DNA from: BQJD01 sp964350265 | GTDB taxonomy: Bacteria > Pseudomonadota > Gammaproteobacteria > Arenicellales > CAJQKF01 | Length of the DNA stretch: 64,000 nucleotides | Direction of reading: 5' to 3' | Assembly (NCBI GenBank): GCA_964350265.1 | Contig: CAYGJZ010000009.1 | Coordinates: forward strand, 1 to 64,000 | Shown here: positions 56,639-64,000 of the stretch, piece by piece | Layout: every line of letters starts with the position of its first letter | Numbering within the stretch: the first letter of the stretch is position 1 | Position numbers and translations under genes: made by a program | The notes under the pieces: model-generated | Told to the model about the DNA's origin: nothing | Databases searched by the model: none | What the model saw: only the letters and a program-made list of their open reading frames with translations

Positions 56639-58582
56639 ATGCAGACGGCTTCGATTTCCAACTCCCGGTTGCCCCGGCGGGGCATGCGCTGGCTCGTTGT
56701 CGCCGCCATCGTCGTGCTTGGCGGCTGCCAGATCACGCCACCGCAGCGCCCGGTGCCCACGCCTTCCCCGCCACCGGACACGCCCCCCGCCGGCGCCACC
56801 GTGACGCCGCTGGCCAGTGGCGACAGCGCCACCTCGCCGTGGGACTATATCGCACTGGCACGCGGGGCGAGCGGCACGGAGCGCCAGGACTACCTGCTCG
56901 ACGCCATCGAGGGCTTCCTGGATCTTGGCCAGTCCGCTACTGCCCGCACCCTGATCGAACAGCTTGCCGCCGAGTCCCTGGCGCCGCCACAGGCCGCGCG
57001 CAACCGCATCGCCCTGGCCCGCAGCTACTACCAGGAACGCCAGTATGCGCGGGTGGAGAGCACTCTCGCGCCGCTCACTGCGCAAGGCGGGCTGGATGCC
57101 GAGACCACCGCCAGCATCATGCTGCTGCGCGCGCGCAGTCTCGCCGCGCAGGGCAACCCGGAAGGTGCCCTGTCCCTGCTCACCGCGCGCGAACCGCTGC
57201 TGGTCGACCAGGCCGCCATCGTCGAGAACCAGGAAACCATCTGGCGCATGCTCGGCCTGCTCGACGGTACCCGGCTCGCCCAACTGCGCGCCGACGGCTC
57301 CCGCCAGACCCTGGCGCAGTGGGCCGACCTTGCCCTGGTCAGCCAGCGCTTTGGCTGGAACCCGCACCAGATGCGTCAGCAGCTCGAGCAGTGGCGCGCG
57401 CTGTACCCCAGCCACCCGGCATCGCGGGTACTGATCCCGCAGACCCTGGCCCGGCTGGGCGACAACCTCGCCGAGTACCGCAAGATCGCCCTGCTGTTGC
57501 CGATGACCTCCGGCTTCGGTGCCGCGGCACAGGCACTGTATGACGGCTTCTCGATGATGTACGAGGCCGACAGCAACCCGCGCAAGCCGCTGGTCACCCT
57601 GTACGATACCGGCGAGAACGCCGAGCTGGTCGGCTTCTACTACCAGGCGGCGGTGCGCGAGGGCGCCGAGCTGGTCATCGGCCCGCTGGGCAAGATGGCG
57701 GTGGATGCGCTGGTGGCGGGCACCGAGCTGACGGTGCCCACGCTGCTGCTGGGCAATACCGACCAGGCGCTGGGCCTGCGCCGCAACGTCTTCCAGTTCG
57801 GTCTCTCGCCGGAGGACGAGGCCCGGCAGCTGGCCAACCGGGCCTTTGCCGAGGGCCTGCGGGTGGCCGCGGTGCTGTATCCGCGCACCGACTGGGGCGT
57901 TCGCCAGCACGATGCCTTCGCCGAGCGCTGGCAGGCACTCGGCGGCGTGGTCGCCGAATCCAGCGTCTACCAGGAGAACGGCTCCGACCATTCCCAGGCC
58001 ATCAAGCTGATGCTCAACCTGGACGAGAGCGAGGGCCGCCACCGGGAACTTGAGCGGCTGGTCGGGCAGGACCTCGAGTTCGTGCCGAAGCGGCGCGAGG
58101 ACCTCGACTTCGTGTTCATGATTGCCCGCTCCGACCAGGGTCGACTGCTCAAGCCGCAGATCGACTTCCACAAGGGCCAGGACCTGCCGGTCTATGCCAT
58201 CTCCCAGGTCTACGGCGGCGGCGACCCGGTCAAGGACATCGACCTGGCCAGCGTCGTCTTCGGCGACATGCCCTGGCTGCTCGGCGGCACCGGCGTGCAC
58301 CGCGCCATCCGCGACCAGCTGCCCGAGGGCGACCGCTACCGCGACCAGCCGCTGGACCGGCTGTTCGCGCTCGGCATCGACGCCTACCAGCTGCTGTTCC
58401 GGCTGGAGGCGATGAAGACCAACCCGCAGCTCGAGTTCCCCGGCACCACCGGCGTGCTCAGCCTCGGCCCCGACGGCAACATCGTGCGACGCCTGATGTG
58501 GGCCCGGTTCACCGAGGGCGGCGTCGAACCGCTTCGCTTCGATACCGCGCTGACCGGCCCGGGGCCGGCCGCGCCGCGTTGA
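56639..58582 (+). CDS. lpoA: LpoA, outer-membrane lipoprotein activator of PBP1A
   Basis: 647 residues. Lipoprotein signal with Cys30 (VVLGGC), then a Pro-rich linker. The N-terminal TPR-like domain (about 60-280) is followed by a periplasmic-binding-protein fold (about 280-640): IALLLPMTSGFGAAAQALYDGF, PLVTLYDTGENAELVGFYYQAAVREGAELVIGPL, VAAVLYPRTDWG and LPVYAISQVYGG. LpoA stimulates the transpeptidase of PBP1A. Its 3' end overlaps the yraN TTG start (TTGA). Confidence 0.93.
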   Translation: MQTASISNSRLPRRGMRWLVVAAIVVLGGCQITPPQRPVPTPSPPPDTPPAGATVTPLASGDSATSPWDYIALARGASGTERQDYLLDAIEGFLDLGQSATARTLIEQLAAESLAPPQAARNRIALARSYYQERQYARVESTLAPLTAQGGLDAETTASIMLLRARSLAAQGNPEGALSLLTAREPLLVDQAAIVENQETIWRMLGLLDGTRLAQLRADGSRQTLAQWADLALVSQRFGWNPHQMRQQLEQWRALYPSHPASRVLIPQTLARLGDNLAEYRKIALLLPMTSGFGAAAQALYDGFSMMYEADSNPRKPLVTLYDTGENAELVGFYYQAAVREGAELVIGPLGKMAVDALVAGTELTVPTLLLGNTDQALGLRRNVFQFGLSPEDEARQLANRAFAEGLRVAAVLYPRTDWGVRQHDAFAERWQALGGVVAESSVYQENGSDHSQAIKLMLNLDESEGRHRELERLVGQDLEFVPKRREDLDFVFMIARSDQGRLLKPQIDFHKGQDLPVYAISQVYGGGDPVKDIDLASVVFGDMPWLLGGTGVHRAIRDQLPEGDRYRDQPLDRLFALGIDAYQLLFRLEAMKTNPQLEFPGTTGVLSLGPDGNIVRRLMWARFTEGGVEPLRFDTALTGPGPAAPR

Positions 58583-58938
58583 TCGCGCGACACCTGGCCG
58601 ACGGCGCCTGGGCGGAGCGCCATGCCCGCCGGCACCTGGAACATCGCGGCATGAAACTCGTCGAGCGCAACTACACCTCGCCCCACGGCGAGATCGACCT
58701 GGTCATGCGCGAGGGCGACACGCTGGTCTTCGTCGAGGTGCGCATGCGCGCCGACACCCGCTTCGGCCATCCCGCCGAAACCATCGACGCGGCCAAGCAA
58801 CGCCGCCTCCGGCGCACCGCGGAAAGCTACCTGCAACGCCAGTTTCGATCACCGCCGAACTGCCGCTTCGACGTCGTCACCATCGTCGGCGACCGGCGCC
58901 AGCCGGAAACCCGGTGGTTCCGCGACGCATTCAGTTAA
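58579..58938 (+). CDS. yraN: YraN/UPF0102 family endonuclease-like protein
   Basis: 119 residues. Endonuclease-like motif: EIDLVMREGDTLVFVEVRMRAD contains the E-x-D...E-V-(K/R) pattern of the restriction-like fold, and NCRFDVVTIV follows. The start is a TTG at 58579 overlapping the lpoA stop; the next ATG lies inside the conserved region (MKLVERNY). Function is not established; relatives are linked to Holliday-junction or DNA repair activity by fold only. Confidence 0.88.
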   Translation: MIARHLADGAWAERHARRHLEHRGMKLVERNYTSPHGEIDLVMREGDTLVFVEVRMRADTRFGHPAETIDAAKQRRLRRTAESYLQRQFRSPPNCRFDVVTIVGDRRQPETRWFRDAFS

Positions 58939-58992
58939 CCCGCGCCCTGCACTCGCGTATCATCACCGCGTGAACGCACGCACCTTCGCGAC

Positions 58993-59613
58993 ATGAATCC
59001 CACAGACTTCATCCGCCAACATACCGAACGCTCCATCGCGGTGGTCGGCCGTGCCATCGACGAACTCGACGATGCCATTGCCGACGGCGCCGCGCGCATG
59101 ATTCGCTGCCTCGACGCCGATGGCCGCATCCTCGCCTGCGGCAACGGCGGCTCGGCCAGCGATGCCCTGCATTTTTCCGCCGAGCTGCTCAACCGCTACC
59201 GCGATGACCGGCGACCCCTGCCGGCCATCGCCCTGAACGCGGACGTCGCCACGCTCACCGCCATCGCCAACGACTTCTCCTACGACGACGTCTTCGCCAA
59301 GCAGGTCGCCGCGCTGGCCCGGCCCGGCGACATCCTCCTGGCCATCACCACCTCCGGTCGCTCGCCCAACGTGCTGCGCGCCATCGAGGCCGCCCATGCC
59401 CGCGGCGCCACCACCGTGCTGCTGACCGGCCGGGATGGCGGCGCCTGCGCCGCGCGACTGGCCGACGACGACCTGCTGCTGTGCGTGCCCGATGCGGTCA
59501 CCGCGCACATCCAGGAGGCACACGGCCTGATCATCCACTGCCTGTGCGCATTGATCGAGGCGCACTTTCTCGTCCCCACCCCGAAGGTCACCGAGCAAGG
59601 AGAGATCGCATGA
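58993..59613 (+). CDS. diaA: SIS-domain protein, DiaA/GmhA type
   Basis: 206 residues. One SIS domain: ACGNGGSASDALHFSAELLNRY, AIALNADVATLTAIANDFSYDDVFAKQV and LAITTSGRSPNVL. DiaA binds DnaA in replication initiation, while GmhA isomerises sedoheptulose-7-phosphate. The genomic place (yraN-diaA-dolP) favours DiaA. The zinc-site His/Glu of GmhA are partly present (HFSAEL, EAHGLIIHCL), so isomerase activity cannot be excluded, and a heptose adenylyltransferase lies two genes on. A TATCAT box precedes the gene. Confidence 0.85.
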   Translation: MNPTDFIRQHTERSIAVVGRAIDELDDAIADGAARMIRCLDADGRILACGNGGSASDALHFSAELLNRYRDDRRPLPAIALNADVATLTAIANDFSYDDVFAKQVAALARPGDILLAITTSGRSPNVLRAIEAAHARGATTVLLTGRDGGACAARLADDDLLLCVPDAVTAHIQEAHGLIIHCLCALIEAHFLVPTPKVTEQGEIA

Positions 59614-60212
59614 ACCCATCTTCGAAGTCGCCCACCCCTGGCTGCTGGCCGAGCCTGGTCCTGTGCCTTGTCGCCAGCATCTACCTCGGTGCCTGCGCCG
59701 CGGCCGCGGTCGGCAGCGTGCTGGTCACCTCGGTGGACATTGCCCGCGACCGGCGCACGGTGGGCACCTACGTCGACGACAACGCGGTGGAGCTGAAGAT
59801 CCGCCATGCCATTCGCCAGGACACCGAGATCGGTGGCGGCGTGCACATCTCGGTGACCTCGGTCAACGGCGTGGTGCTGTTGACCGGCGAGGTGGCCAAC
59901 AATGCCCAGGGTCGCAGGGCGGTGGGCATTGCGCGCGGATTCACCGAGGCACGGCAGGTGGTCAACCAGCTGGTCATCGCGCCGGTGTCGACCTTCAGCA
60001 ACCGCAACTTCGACTCGTGGCTGACCACCAAGGCGAAGTCGTCGCTGATCACCTCGCGCGACGTCAGCGCCGGCGACATCAAGGTGGTGACCGAACGCGC
60101 CACCATCTACCTGATGGGCGTGGTCACCCGCGCCGAGGCCGATGCCGCGGTGGCCGCGCTGCAGCAGCTTCGCGGCGTCGAGCGCATCGTCAAGGTTTTC
60201 GAGTACATCTGA
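59610..60212 (+). CDS. dolP: Dual BON-domain lipoprotein DolP (YraP)
   Basis: 200 residues. Lipoprotein signal with Cys29 (YLGAC). Two BON domains: about 62-125 (NAVELKIRHAIRQDTEI...GVVLLTGEVANNAQ) and about 140-200 (TTKAKSSLITSRDVSAGDIKVVTERATIYLMGVV). In E. coli DolP sits at the division site and supports outer-membrane integrity. ATG overlaps the diaA stop by 4 bp. Confidence 0.92.
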   Translation: MNPSSKSPTPGCWPSLVLCLVASIYLGACAAAAVGSVLVTSVDIARDRRTVGTYVDDNAVELKIRHAIRQDTEIGGGVHISVTSVNGVVLLTGEVANNAQGRRAVGIARGFTEARQVVNQLVIAPVSTFSNRNFDSWLTTKAKSSLITSRDVSAGDIKVVTERATIYLMGVVTRAEADAAVAALQQLRGVERIVKVFEYI

Positions 60213-60239
60213 AAGCCGACCACCGCAGCGGAACCTGTC

Positions 60240-60740
60240 ATGGCGCACTACGAAACGAAGATCCACGCCTCGCTCGCCGAGCTCGCGCCGAAGATCGACC
60301 AGCTGCCGCGACCGGTGGTGTTTACCAACGGCTGCTTCGACCTGCTGCATCCGGGCCACGTCGACTACCTCGAGCAGGCCTCGACCTTCGGTGAAACGCT
60401 GGTGGTGGGGGTCAACAGCGACCGCTCCATTCGCAACCTCGGCAAGGGCGACGACCGGCCCTACAACCACCAGCAGGATCGCATGCTGGTGGTGGCTGGC
60501 CTGGGCGCGGTGGACATCGTGGTCGGCTTCGACGACGCGACGCCAATCGAGTTGATTCGCGCCATCCGGCCGGAACGGCTGGTCAAGGGCGGCGACTGGC
60601 CGGTGGACGAGATCGTCGGCGCCGACTTCGTGCGCGAACACGGTGGCGAGGTCTGCTCGGTGCCGATTCGCTACCAGCGTTCGACCACCGCGCTGGCCGA
60701 CCGCATCAAGGCCTTCCACAACCTGTTCCAGGGGGGCTAG
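60240..60740 (+). CDS. rfaE2: D-glycero-beta-D-manno-heptose 1-phosphate adenylyltransferase (HldE domain II)
   Basis: 166 residues. The nucleotidyltransferase motif VFTNGCFDLLHPGHVDYLEQA contains the HxGH signature, then VVGVNSDRSIRNLGKG and RLVKGGDW. This corresponds to only the C-terminal half of E. coli HldE; no kinase half is fused or adjacent, so the kinase must be encoded elsewhere. It makes ADP-heptose for the WaaF-type transferases in this window. 27 bp after dolP. Confidence 0.92.
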   Translation: MAHYETKIHASLAELAPKIDQLPRPVVFTNGCFDLLHPGHVDYLEQASTFGETLVVGVNSDRSIRNLGKGDDRPYNHQQDRMLVVAGLGAVDIVVGFDDATPIELIRAIRPERLVKGGDWPVDEIVGADFVREHGGEVCSVPIRYQRSTTALADRIKAFHNLFQGG

Positions 60741-60744
60741 GACG

Positions 60745-61317
60745 GTGCTGGTCGCAGGCCGTCGACGGCGCTCGCCCGCATGGGGATGGCTGTCGGCACT
60801 CGCGCTGGTGCTTGTTCCGCCGCCGGCAGCGGCGCAGACGGGCGACATCGACGCGGTCGACGCCGAGCCGCAGCGACCCACGCCGAGGGAGCGGGTGTTT
60901 CGCTACTTCGACGATGAAGACGCGGTGCGCATCGTGCCCGGCCAGGGGATTGGCCGCCTGTTGCTGGGCACGCCGCTCAACAGCGTGGTCGCCACCTTCG
61001 GTGCGCCACTGGCCAGCGAGCGCAGCGGCGTCATCAACCGTCGCACCACGCTGCTCTACCGCTCCGGACCCAGCGGCTTCATTTCCCTGCGCGGCGATCG
61101 CACGGTGGAAGAGATCGGTCTCGAGAACGTGCCGACCATCACCACCGCACAGGGCGTCGGCAACGGCATGCCCGCCCACCAGGTGGCGATGGTCTACGGG
61201 GAACCGGAGATCGACGAGGACGGTGGCTACCGCTACCCGCAACTGGGCATCGGTTTCTCCTTCCGCGCCGGCATCGTCTTCCAGGTGCTGGTCTTCCCTG
61301 CCGAGGCCGCCGACTGA
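60745..61317 (+). CDS. Exported protein of unknown function
   Basis: 190 residues. Signal peptide with a basic n-region (GRRRRSPAWG) and hydrophobic core (WLSALALVLVPPPAAAQ). The mature part contains repeated short strand motifs (IGRLLLGTPLNSVVATFGAPLASERSG and GMPAHQVAMVYGEPEIDEDGG) that look like two SmpA/OmlA-type (BamE-like) half-repeats: G-x-P-xx-V-xxx-(F/Y)-G-x-P. It may be a periplasmic scaffold; no partner is evident. GTG start at 60745 with AGGGGGGCTAGGA upstream. Confidence 0.65.
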   Translation: MLVAGRRRRSPAWGWLSALALVLVPPPAAAQTGDIDAVDAEPQRPTPRERVFRYFDDEDAVRIVPGQGIGRLLLGTPLNSVVATFGAPLASERSGVINRRTTLLYRSGPSGFISLRGDRTVEEIGLENVPTITTAQGVGNGMPAHQVAMVYGEPEIDEDGGYRYPQLGIGFSFRAGIVFQVLVFPAEAAD

Positions 61318-61336
61318 TCGTCCGGGCCGGGCCCGC

Positions 61337-61873
61337 TCAGGCGAGACGGGTTTCGCCGAGCACCATGTAGTCGCGGGACAGTTCGGCCATCATCGGCTCG
61401 AGCTCGGCCAGGGCGCGCTGGTAGACCTGGCGCTTGAAGGCGACGATGCGATCCACCGGGTCCCAGTAGTCCACCCAGCGCCAGCGGTCGAACTCCGGCT
61501 TCGCCACCCGGTCCAGGCAGACATCGGAATCGGCGCCGGTCAGCTGGAACAGGAACCATACCTGCTTCTGGCCGCGGAACTGCCCGCGCCGCGCGGACAC
61601 GCGCATGCGCGGCACGTCGTACTTCAGCCAGGACTGGGTGCGACCGACCAGGCGCACGTGCTCGGGCAACAGCCCGACTTCTTCGTACAGCTCGCGAAAG
61701 GCCGCCTGCTCGGCGGTTTCATCCCGCTCCACCCCTCCCTGTGGAAACTGCCAACCGTCCCGGGTCGTGCGTCGCGCCCACAGCACCTTGCACTGGTGGT
61801 TGCAGACGACGATGGCGACATTGGGCCGGTATCCTTCCGAATCGAGCTTGCCGGAAACGGAGGAACGTTGCAT
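61337..61873 (-). CDS. rppH: RNA pyrophosphohydrolase RppH
   Basis: 178 residues. Nudix motif GGVERDETAEQAAFRELYEEVGL, with GWQFPQGG before it. EGYRPNVAIVV opens the protein and FLFQLTG, WRWVDYWDPVDRIVAFKR and VYQRAL close it, as in E. coli RppH, which removes pyrophosphate from mRNA 5' ends to trigger decay. Convergent with the exported-protein gene. Confidence 0.95.
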   Translation of the reverse strand: MQRSSVSGKLDSEGYRPNVAIVVCNHQCKVLWARRTTRDGWQFPQGGVERDETAEQAAFRELYEEVGLLPEHVRLVGRTQSWLKYDVPRMRVSARRGQFRGQKQVWFLFQLTGADSDVCLDRVAKPEFDRWRWVDYWDPVDRIVAFKRQVYQRALAELEPMMAELSRDYMVLGETRLA

Positions 61874-61951
61874 GACATTGAAAAGAAAGTGTAAAGATCC
61901 GGGGCTATTTTTCCACGATCCTCCGTGCTTGGCAAACCCGCCGGGCCACGG

Positions 61952-62284
61952 TCAGGGGCGGCGCGAGGCCTCGTCGTGCGCCTGGAACAGCGTCTCCAGC
62001 CGGTCGATCACCGATGCCGCGGACTGACCCTGCAGCAGGTGGGCGGAGACCAGCGCGGCGCACTCGTCGAGGAGGGCGGCGGACTGCAGCGCCGGGTAAC
62101 GCTGGCGCAGCCGCCGAATGGCCGCCAGCACGCCCTCCGACGGCGGCCTCGGGATATCCACCGGCGGTGGCGGGGCCGCCGGCTCGGCCCGCTGCTCGAG
62201 GAAGCCGAGGAAGGCCAGGAGCGCGTGGCGATCGTCGTCGGCCAGGGCCTGGATGCGGCGCAGCAGCTCCGCATCGCTGCTCAT
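61952..62284 (-). CDS. Small hypothetical protein coupled to LysR regulator
   Basis: 110 residues, mostly helical: an N-terminal part (AELLRRIQALADDDRHALLAFLGFLEQ), a Pro-rich linker (PAAPPPPVDIPRPP) and a second helical part (AAIRRLRQRYPALQSAALLDECAALVSAHLLQG). Family not recognised. Its ATG overlaps the end of the LysR gene by 4 bp, so it is translationally coupled and may modulate the regulator. Confidence 0.65.
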   Translation of the reverse strand: MSSDAELLRRIQALADDDRHALLAFLGFLEQRAEPAAPPPPVDIPRPPSEGVLAAIRRLRQRYPALQSAALLDECAALVSAHLLQGQSAASVIDRLETLFQAHDEASRRP

Positions 62285-63198
62285 GCGCCGTTCTGCACCA
62301 CCGAGCGCTGCTGGCAGTGGGCGGTGATGAACTCGAGGAATTCCTCCATCGCCCGCATGCGGAACTTCTGTCGCTGGTAGACGATGGAGAAGGGCCGTTT
62401 CATCGGCTTCTTCAAGCTGACCGCGGTCAGGATGCCGAGCTTCAACTCCTTCTCCAACGTGGCCACCGACAGGATCGACACGCCGAGGCCCACCGCCACC
62501 GCGTTCTTGATCGACTCCGGCCCGCCGAACTCCATCACCGAGTTCACCTGGCTGGAATCGATGTCATGGGCGGCCATGTAGTCCTCGATCACCTCGCGGG
62601 TGCCGGAGCCCTCCTCGCGGCTGATGAACGGGTACTTGAACACCTCGCCGATCTCCACCTTGCTCTTCGACGCCAGCGGGTGGTCCGGCGCCACCACCGC
62701 CACCAGCTCGTCTTCCCAGCACACCGAGGTGACCAGGTTGCGATTGCTCACCGGGCCCTCGACGATGCCGATGTCGATCTCGTTGTTCTCCACCATGTGG
62801 ATGATGCCGACGGTGTTGGCGATGTGCAGCCGTACCGAAACCTCCGGGTAACGCCGCTGGTACTCGCCGAGCAGGGCCGGCGCCACGTACTCGCCGATGG
62901 TGGTACTGGCGCCCATGACCAGCGGCCCGAGCACGTCGCCGGTGAGCTTGCGCACCTCGTTGTCCATTTCGCTGTACAGGGAGATGATCTGCTCGGCATA
63001 GGTCTTCACCAGCTCGCCGGCGCTGGTCAGGCTGATGCGGTTGTGGGTGCGGTCGAACAGCCGGGTGTTGAAGTAGTCCTCGAGCTGGCGGATCTGGAAG
63101 GTCACCGCCGGCTGGGTCATGTGCAATGCCTCCGCCGCCTTGGTGAAACTGAGCAAACGCGCGACCGTGGAAAATACCTGCAGTCTTCTGTCGGCCAT
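62281..63198 (-). CDS. LysR-family transcriptional regulator
   Basis: 305 residues. N-terminal winged helix: LQVFSTVARLLSFTKAAEALHMTQPAVTFQIRQLEDYFNTRLFDR. The effector domain has GPLVMGASTTIGEYVAPALLGEY and SVLFED-like ISREEGSGTREVIEDY. This pattern resembles the CbbR/YeiE-like branch that responds to small metabolites; the target is unknown. No CO2-fixation genes are seen nearby. A symmetric LysR-type site lies upstream at 63306-63320. Confidence 0.88.
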   Translation of the reverse strand: MADRRLQVFSTVARLLSFTKAAEALHMTQPAVTFQIRQLEDYFNTRLFDRTHNRISLTSAGELVKTYAEQIISLYSEMDNEVRKLTGDVLGPLVMGASTTIGEYVAPALLGEYQRRYPEVSVRLHIANTVGIIHMVENNEIDIGIVEGPVSNRNLVTSVCWEDELVAVVAPDHPLASKSKVEIGEVFKYPFISREEGSGTREVIEDYMAAHDIDSSQVNSVMEFGGPESIKNAVAVGLGVSILSVATLEKELKLGILTAVSLKKPMKRPFSIVYQRQKFRMRAMEEFLEFITAHCQQRSVVQNGA

Positions 63199-63305
63199 GC
63201 CGTGATTCCCTTGTGATGTTGTTCGCCGCGGGGTGTCGGGCCGCTGCTGGCGGCCGGGGGCAGCGGCCGGGCGATCCGGGCGCGGCATGCGGCGTGATGA
63301 GTTCT

Positions 63306-63320
63306 ATAAGCGGATTTTAT
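63306..63320. promoter_or_regulatory. LysR-type operator ATAA-N7-TTAT
   Basis: ATAAGCGGATTTTAT is an exact inverted repeat ATAA-N7-TTAT containing the T-N11-A LysR motif. It lies 108 bp upstream of the LysR start, inside the 160-bp gap that separates it from the pilus ATPase gene. It probably serves autoregulation. Confidence 0.6.
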
Positions 63321-63358
63321 GGTGCACGGGGCACGTTGAAAAGCGCGGGAGATTCCCC

Positions 63359-64000
63359 TCAGCTGGAGAAGCCGCGCAGTTTCAGCCCCATGTCGTTGGG
63401 ACTGCTGGCATAACGCACCGCGGTTTCGGCGCTGATCCTGCCGCTGGTATACAGCTCGAAAATGTGGCGATCGAAGGGCAAAACGCCCTCCACGGACTTG
63501 CTCTTGGTCATCAACTCGACGATGTCGATGACCTTGGCCGGGTCGAGGATCAGCTCCTGGATGCGTGGCGACACCAGCATCACCTCGCAGGCCAGCACCC
63601 GGCCACGCTCCACCGACGGCAGCAGCCGCTGGCCGATCACCGCCTTGAGATTCTGCGACAACTTGGCGCGGACGGTGTTCTGCGACGACGAGGGAAACGA
63701 GCCGACGATGCGCGAGATCGCGTCCGGGGCGGTGGGTGCATGCAGGGTGCCGAGCACCAGGTGGCCGGTCTCCGCCGCGTTCATGGCGAACTCCATGGTC
63801 TCCGTGTCGCGCAGGTCGGACAACAGGATGACATCCGGATCCTCGCGCAGCGCCGCCGCCATGGCGACGTTGAAGGACAATGCATCGATGCCGATTTCGC
63901 GCTGGGCGACGATGGAGCGCCGATCGCGGAAGAGGAACTCGATGGGATCCTCGATGGTGATGATGTGCTTGGGATAGCGGGCATTGATCTCGTCCACCAG
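63359..64000 (-). CDS. PilT/PilU-family pilus retraction ATPase, C-terminal part
   Basis: 214 residues of the C-terminal ATPase domain; the N-terminus lies beyond the window. Visible motifs are the Asp box HIITIEDPIEFLF, then Walker B in DPDVILLSDLRDTET (PilT has VGEMRDLET), AAETGHLVLGTLHAPTA (His box) and PSSSQNTVRAKLSQNLKAVIGQRLLP. The catalytic Glu of PilT is Asp here. The C-terminus (SPNDMGLKLRGFSS) is like PilT/PilU. It powers pilus retraction and may be a PilU-type or a divergent PilT paralogue. Confidence 0.88.
   Translation of the reverse strand: MVDEINARYPKHIITIEDPIEFLFRDRRSIVAQREIGIDALSFNVAMAAALREDPDVILLSDLRDTETMEFAMNAAETGHLVLGTLHAPTAPDAISRIVGSFPSSSQNTVRAKLSQNLKAVIGQRLLPSVERGRVLACEVMLVSPRIQELILDPAKVIDIVELMTKSKSVEGVLPFDRHIFELYTSGRISAETAVRYASSPNDMGLKLRGFSS

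Noticed and set aside
1..64000. tRNA or rRNA genes, CRISPR arrays, insertion sequences, prophage
   Set aside because: I saw no tRNA-like cloverleaf ends, repeat-spacer arrays, transposase motifs or phage genes; nearly all sequence is explained by protein genes.

Overview
The window is a 64 kb stretch of GC-rich chromosome that is almost entirely coding: no gap between genes exceeds about 280 bp. Gene content and order point to a gammaproteobacterium. The evidence is pilMNOPQ-aroK-aroB followed by pyrF and hemE, the rsmI-lpoA-yraN-diaA-dolP block that Escherichia coli also has, a PdhR-controlled aceE, HspQ, RppH, PBP1A, and a waaF/waaG/waaP lipopolysaccharide core cluster next to ilvE. The genus cannot be named from the sequence. 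I see no rRNA, tRNA, CRISPR array, prophage or insertion sequence.

Region 1 (1-2.9 kb): the 5' half of aceE (pyruvate dehydrogenase E1) is divergent from pdhR. The intergenic region holds a consensus sigma-70 promoter and two matching PdhR-type operators. A HAD phosphatase is translationally coupled to pdhR. A RidA-family gene and a hipBA-type toxin-antitoxin pair with an unusually long antitoxin follow.

Region 2 (5.2-19.7 kb): aromatic catabolism. A BoxR-type benzoyl-CoA-sensing regulator is divergent from a PnbB/DUF4863 protein, benzoate-CoA ligase, an alpha/beta hydrolase and an MFS transporter. A TGCA-N6-TGCA operator lies between the two transcription units. The ring-epoxidising boxABC genes are not here. 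Further on, paaG-paaH-paaI could supply later steps. Between them sit an amidase, a membrane-anchored SGNH-like protein and a 787-residue secreted protein with three Cys-bounded repeats.

Region 3 (19.7-24.7 kb): a tightly overlapping operon on the minus strand, tcdA - radical SAM protein - glyoxalase II - GMC-like oxidoreductase, then a lumazine-synthase-like gene on the plus strand.

Region 4 (24.8-31.5 kb): ilvE, a zinc-ribbon protein and the LPS inner core genes. The core genes include one polypeptide that joins a WaaG-like glycosyltransferase to a WaaP-like heptose kinase, followed by a second sugar kinase. aroE, a peroxiredoxin and a small basic protein carrying an 18-bp perfect inverted repeat come next.

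Region 5 (31.5-43.6 kb): a BtuF-like binding protein without a signal peptide, an EamA exporter, a sirtuin and hspQ. These are followed by an amino-acid utilisation locus (SHMT-like PLP enzyme, GlxA-type regulator, four-gene polar amino acid ABC transporter), then SDR-hemE-pyrF.

Region 6 (43.7-64 kb): envelope genes. They include two tandem paralogous lipoproteins with an outer-membrane barrel, the type IV pilus assembly operon with aroKB, PBP1A and its activator LpoA, YraN, DiaA/GmhA, DolP, the heptose-1-phosphate adenylyltransferase, RppH, a LysR regulator, and the C-terminal part of a PilT/PilU-family ATPase cut by the window end.

Most gene families are recognised from conserved motifs and order. 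All functional statements are by homology read by eye; no search was run.
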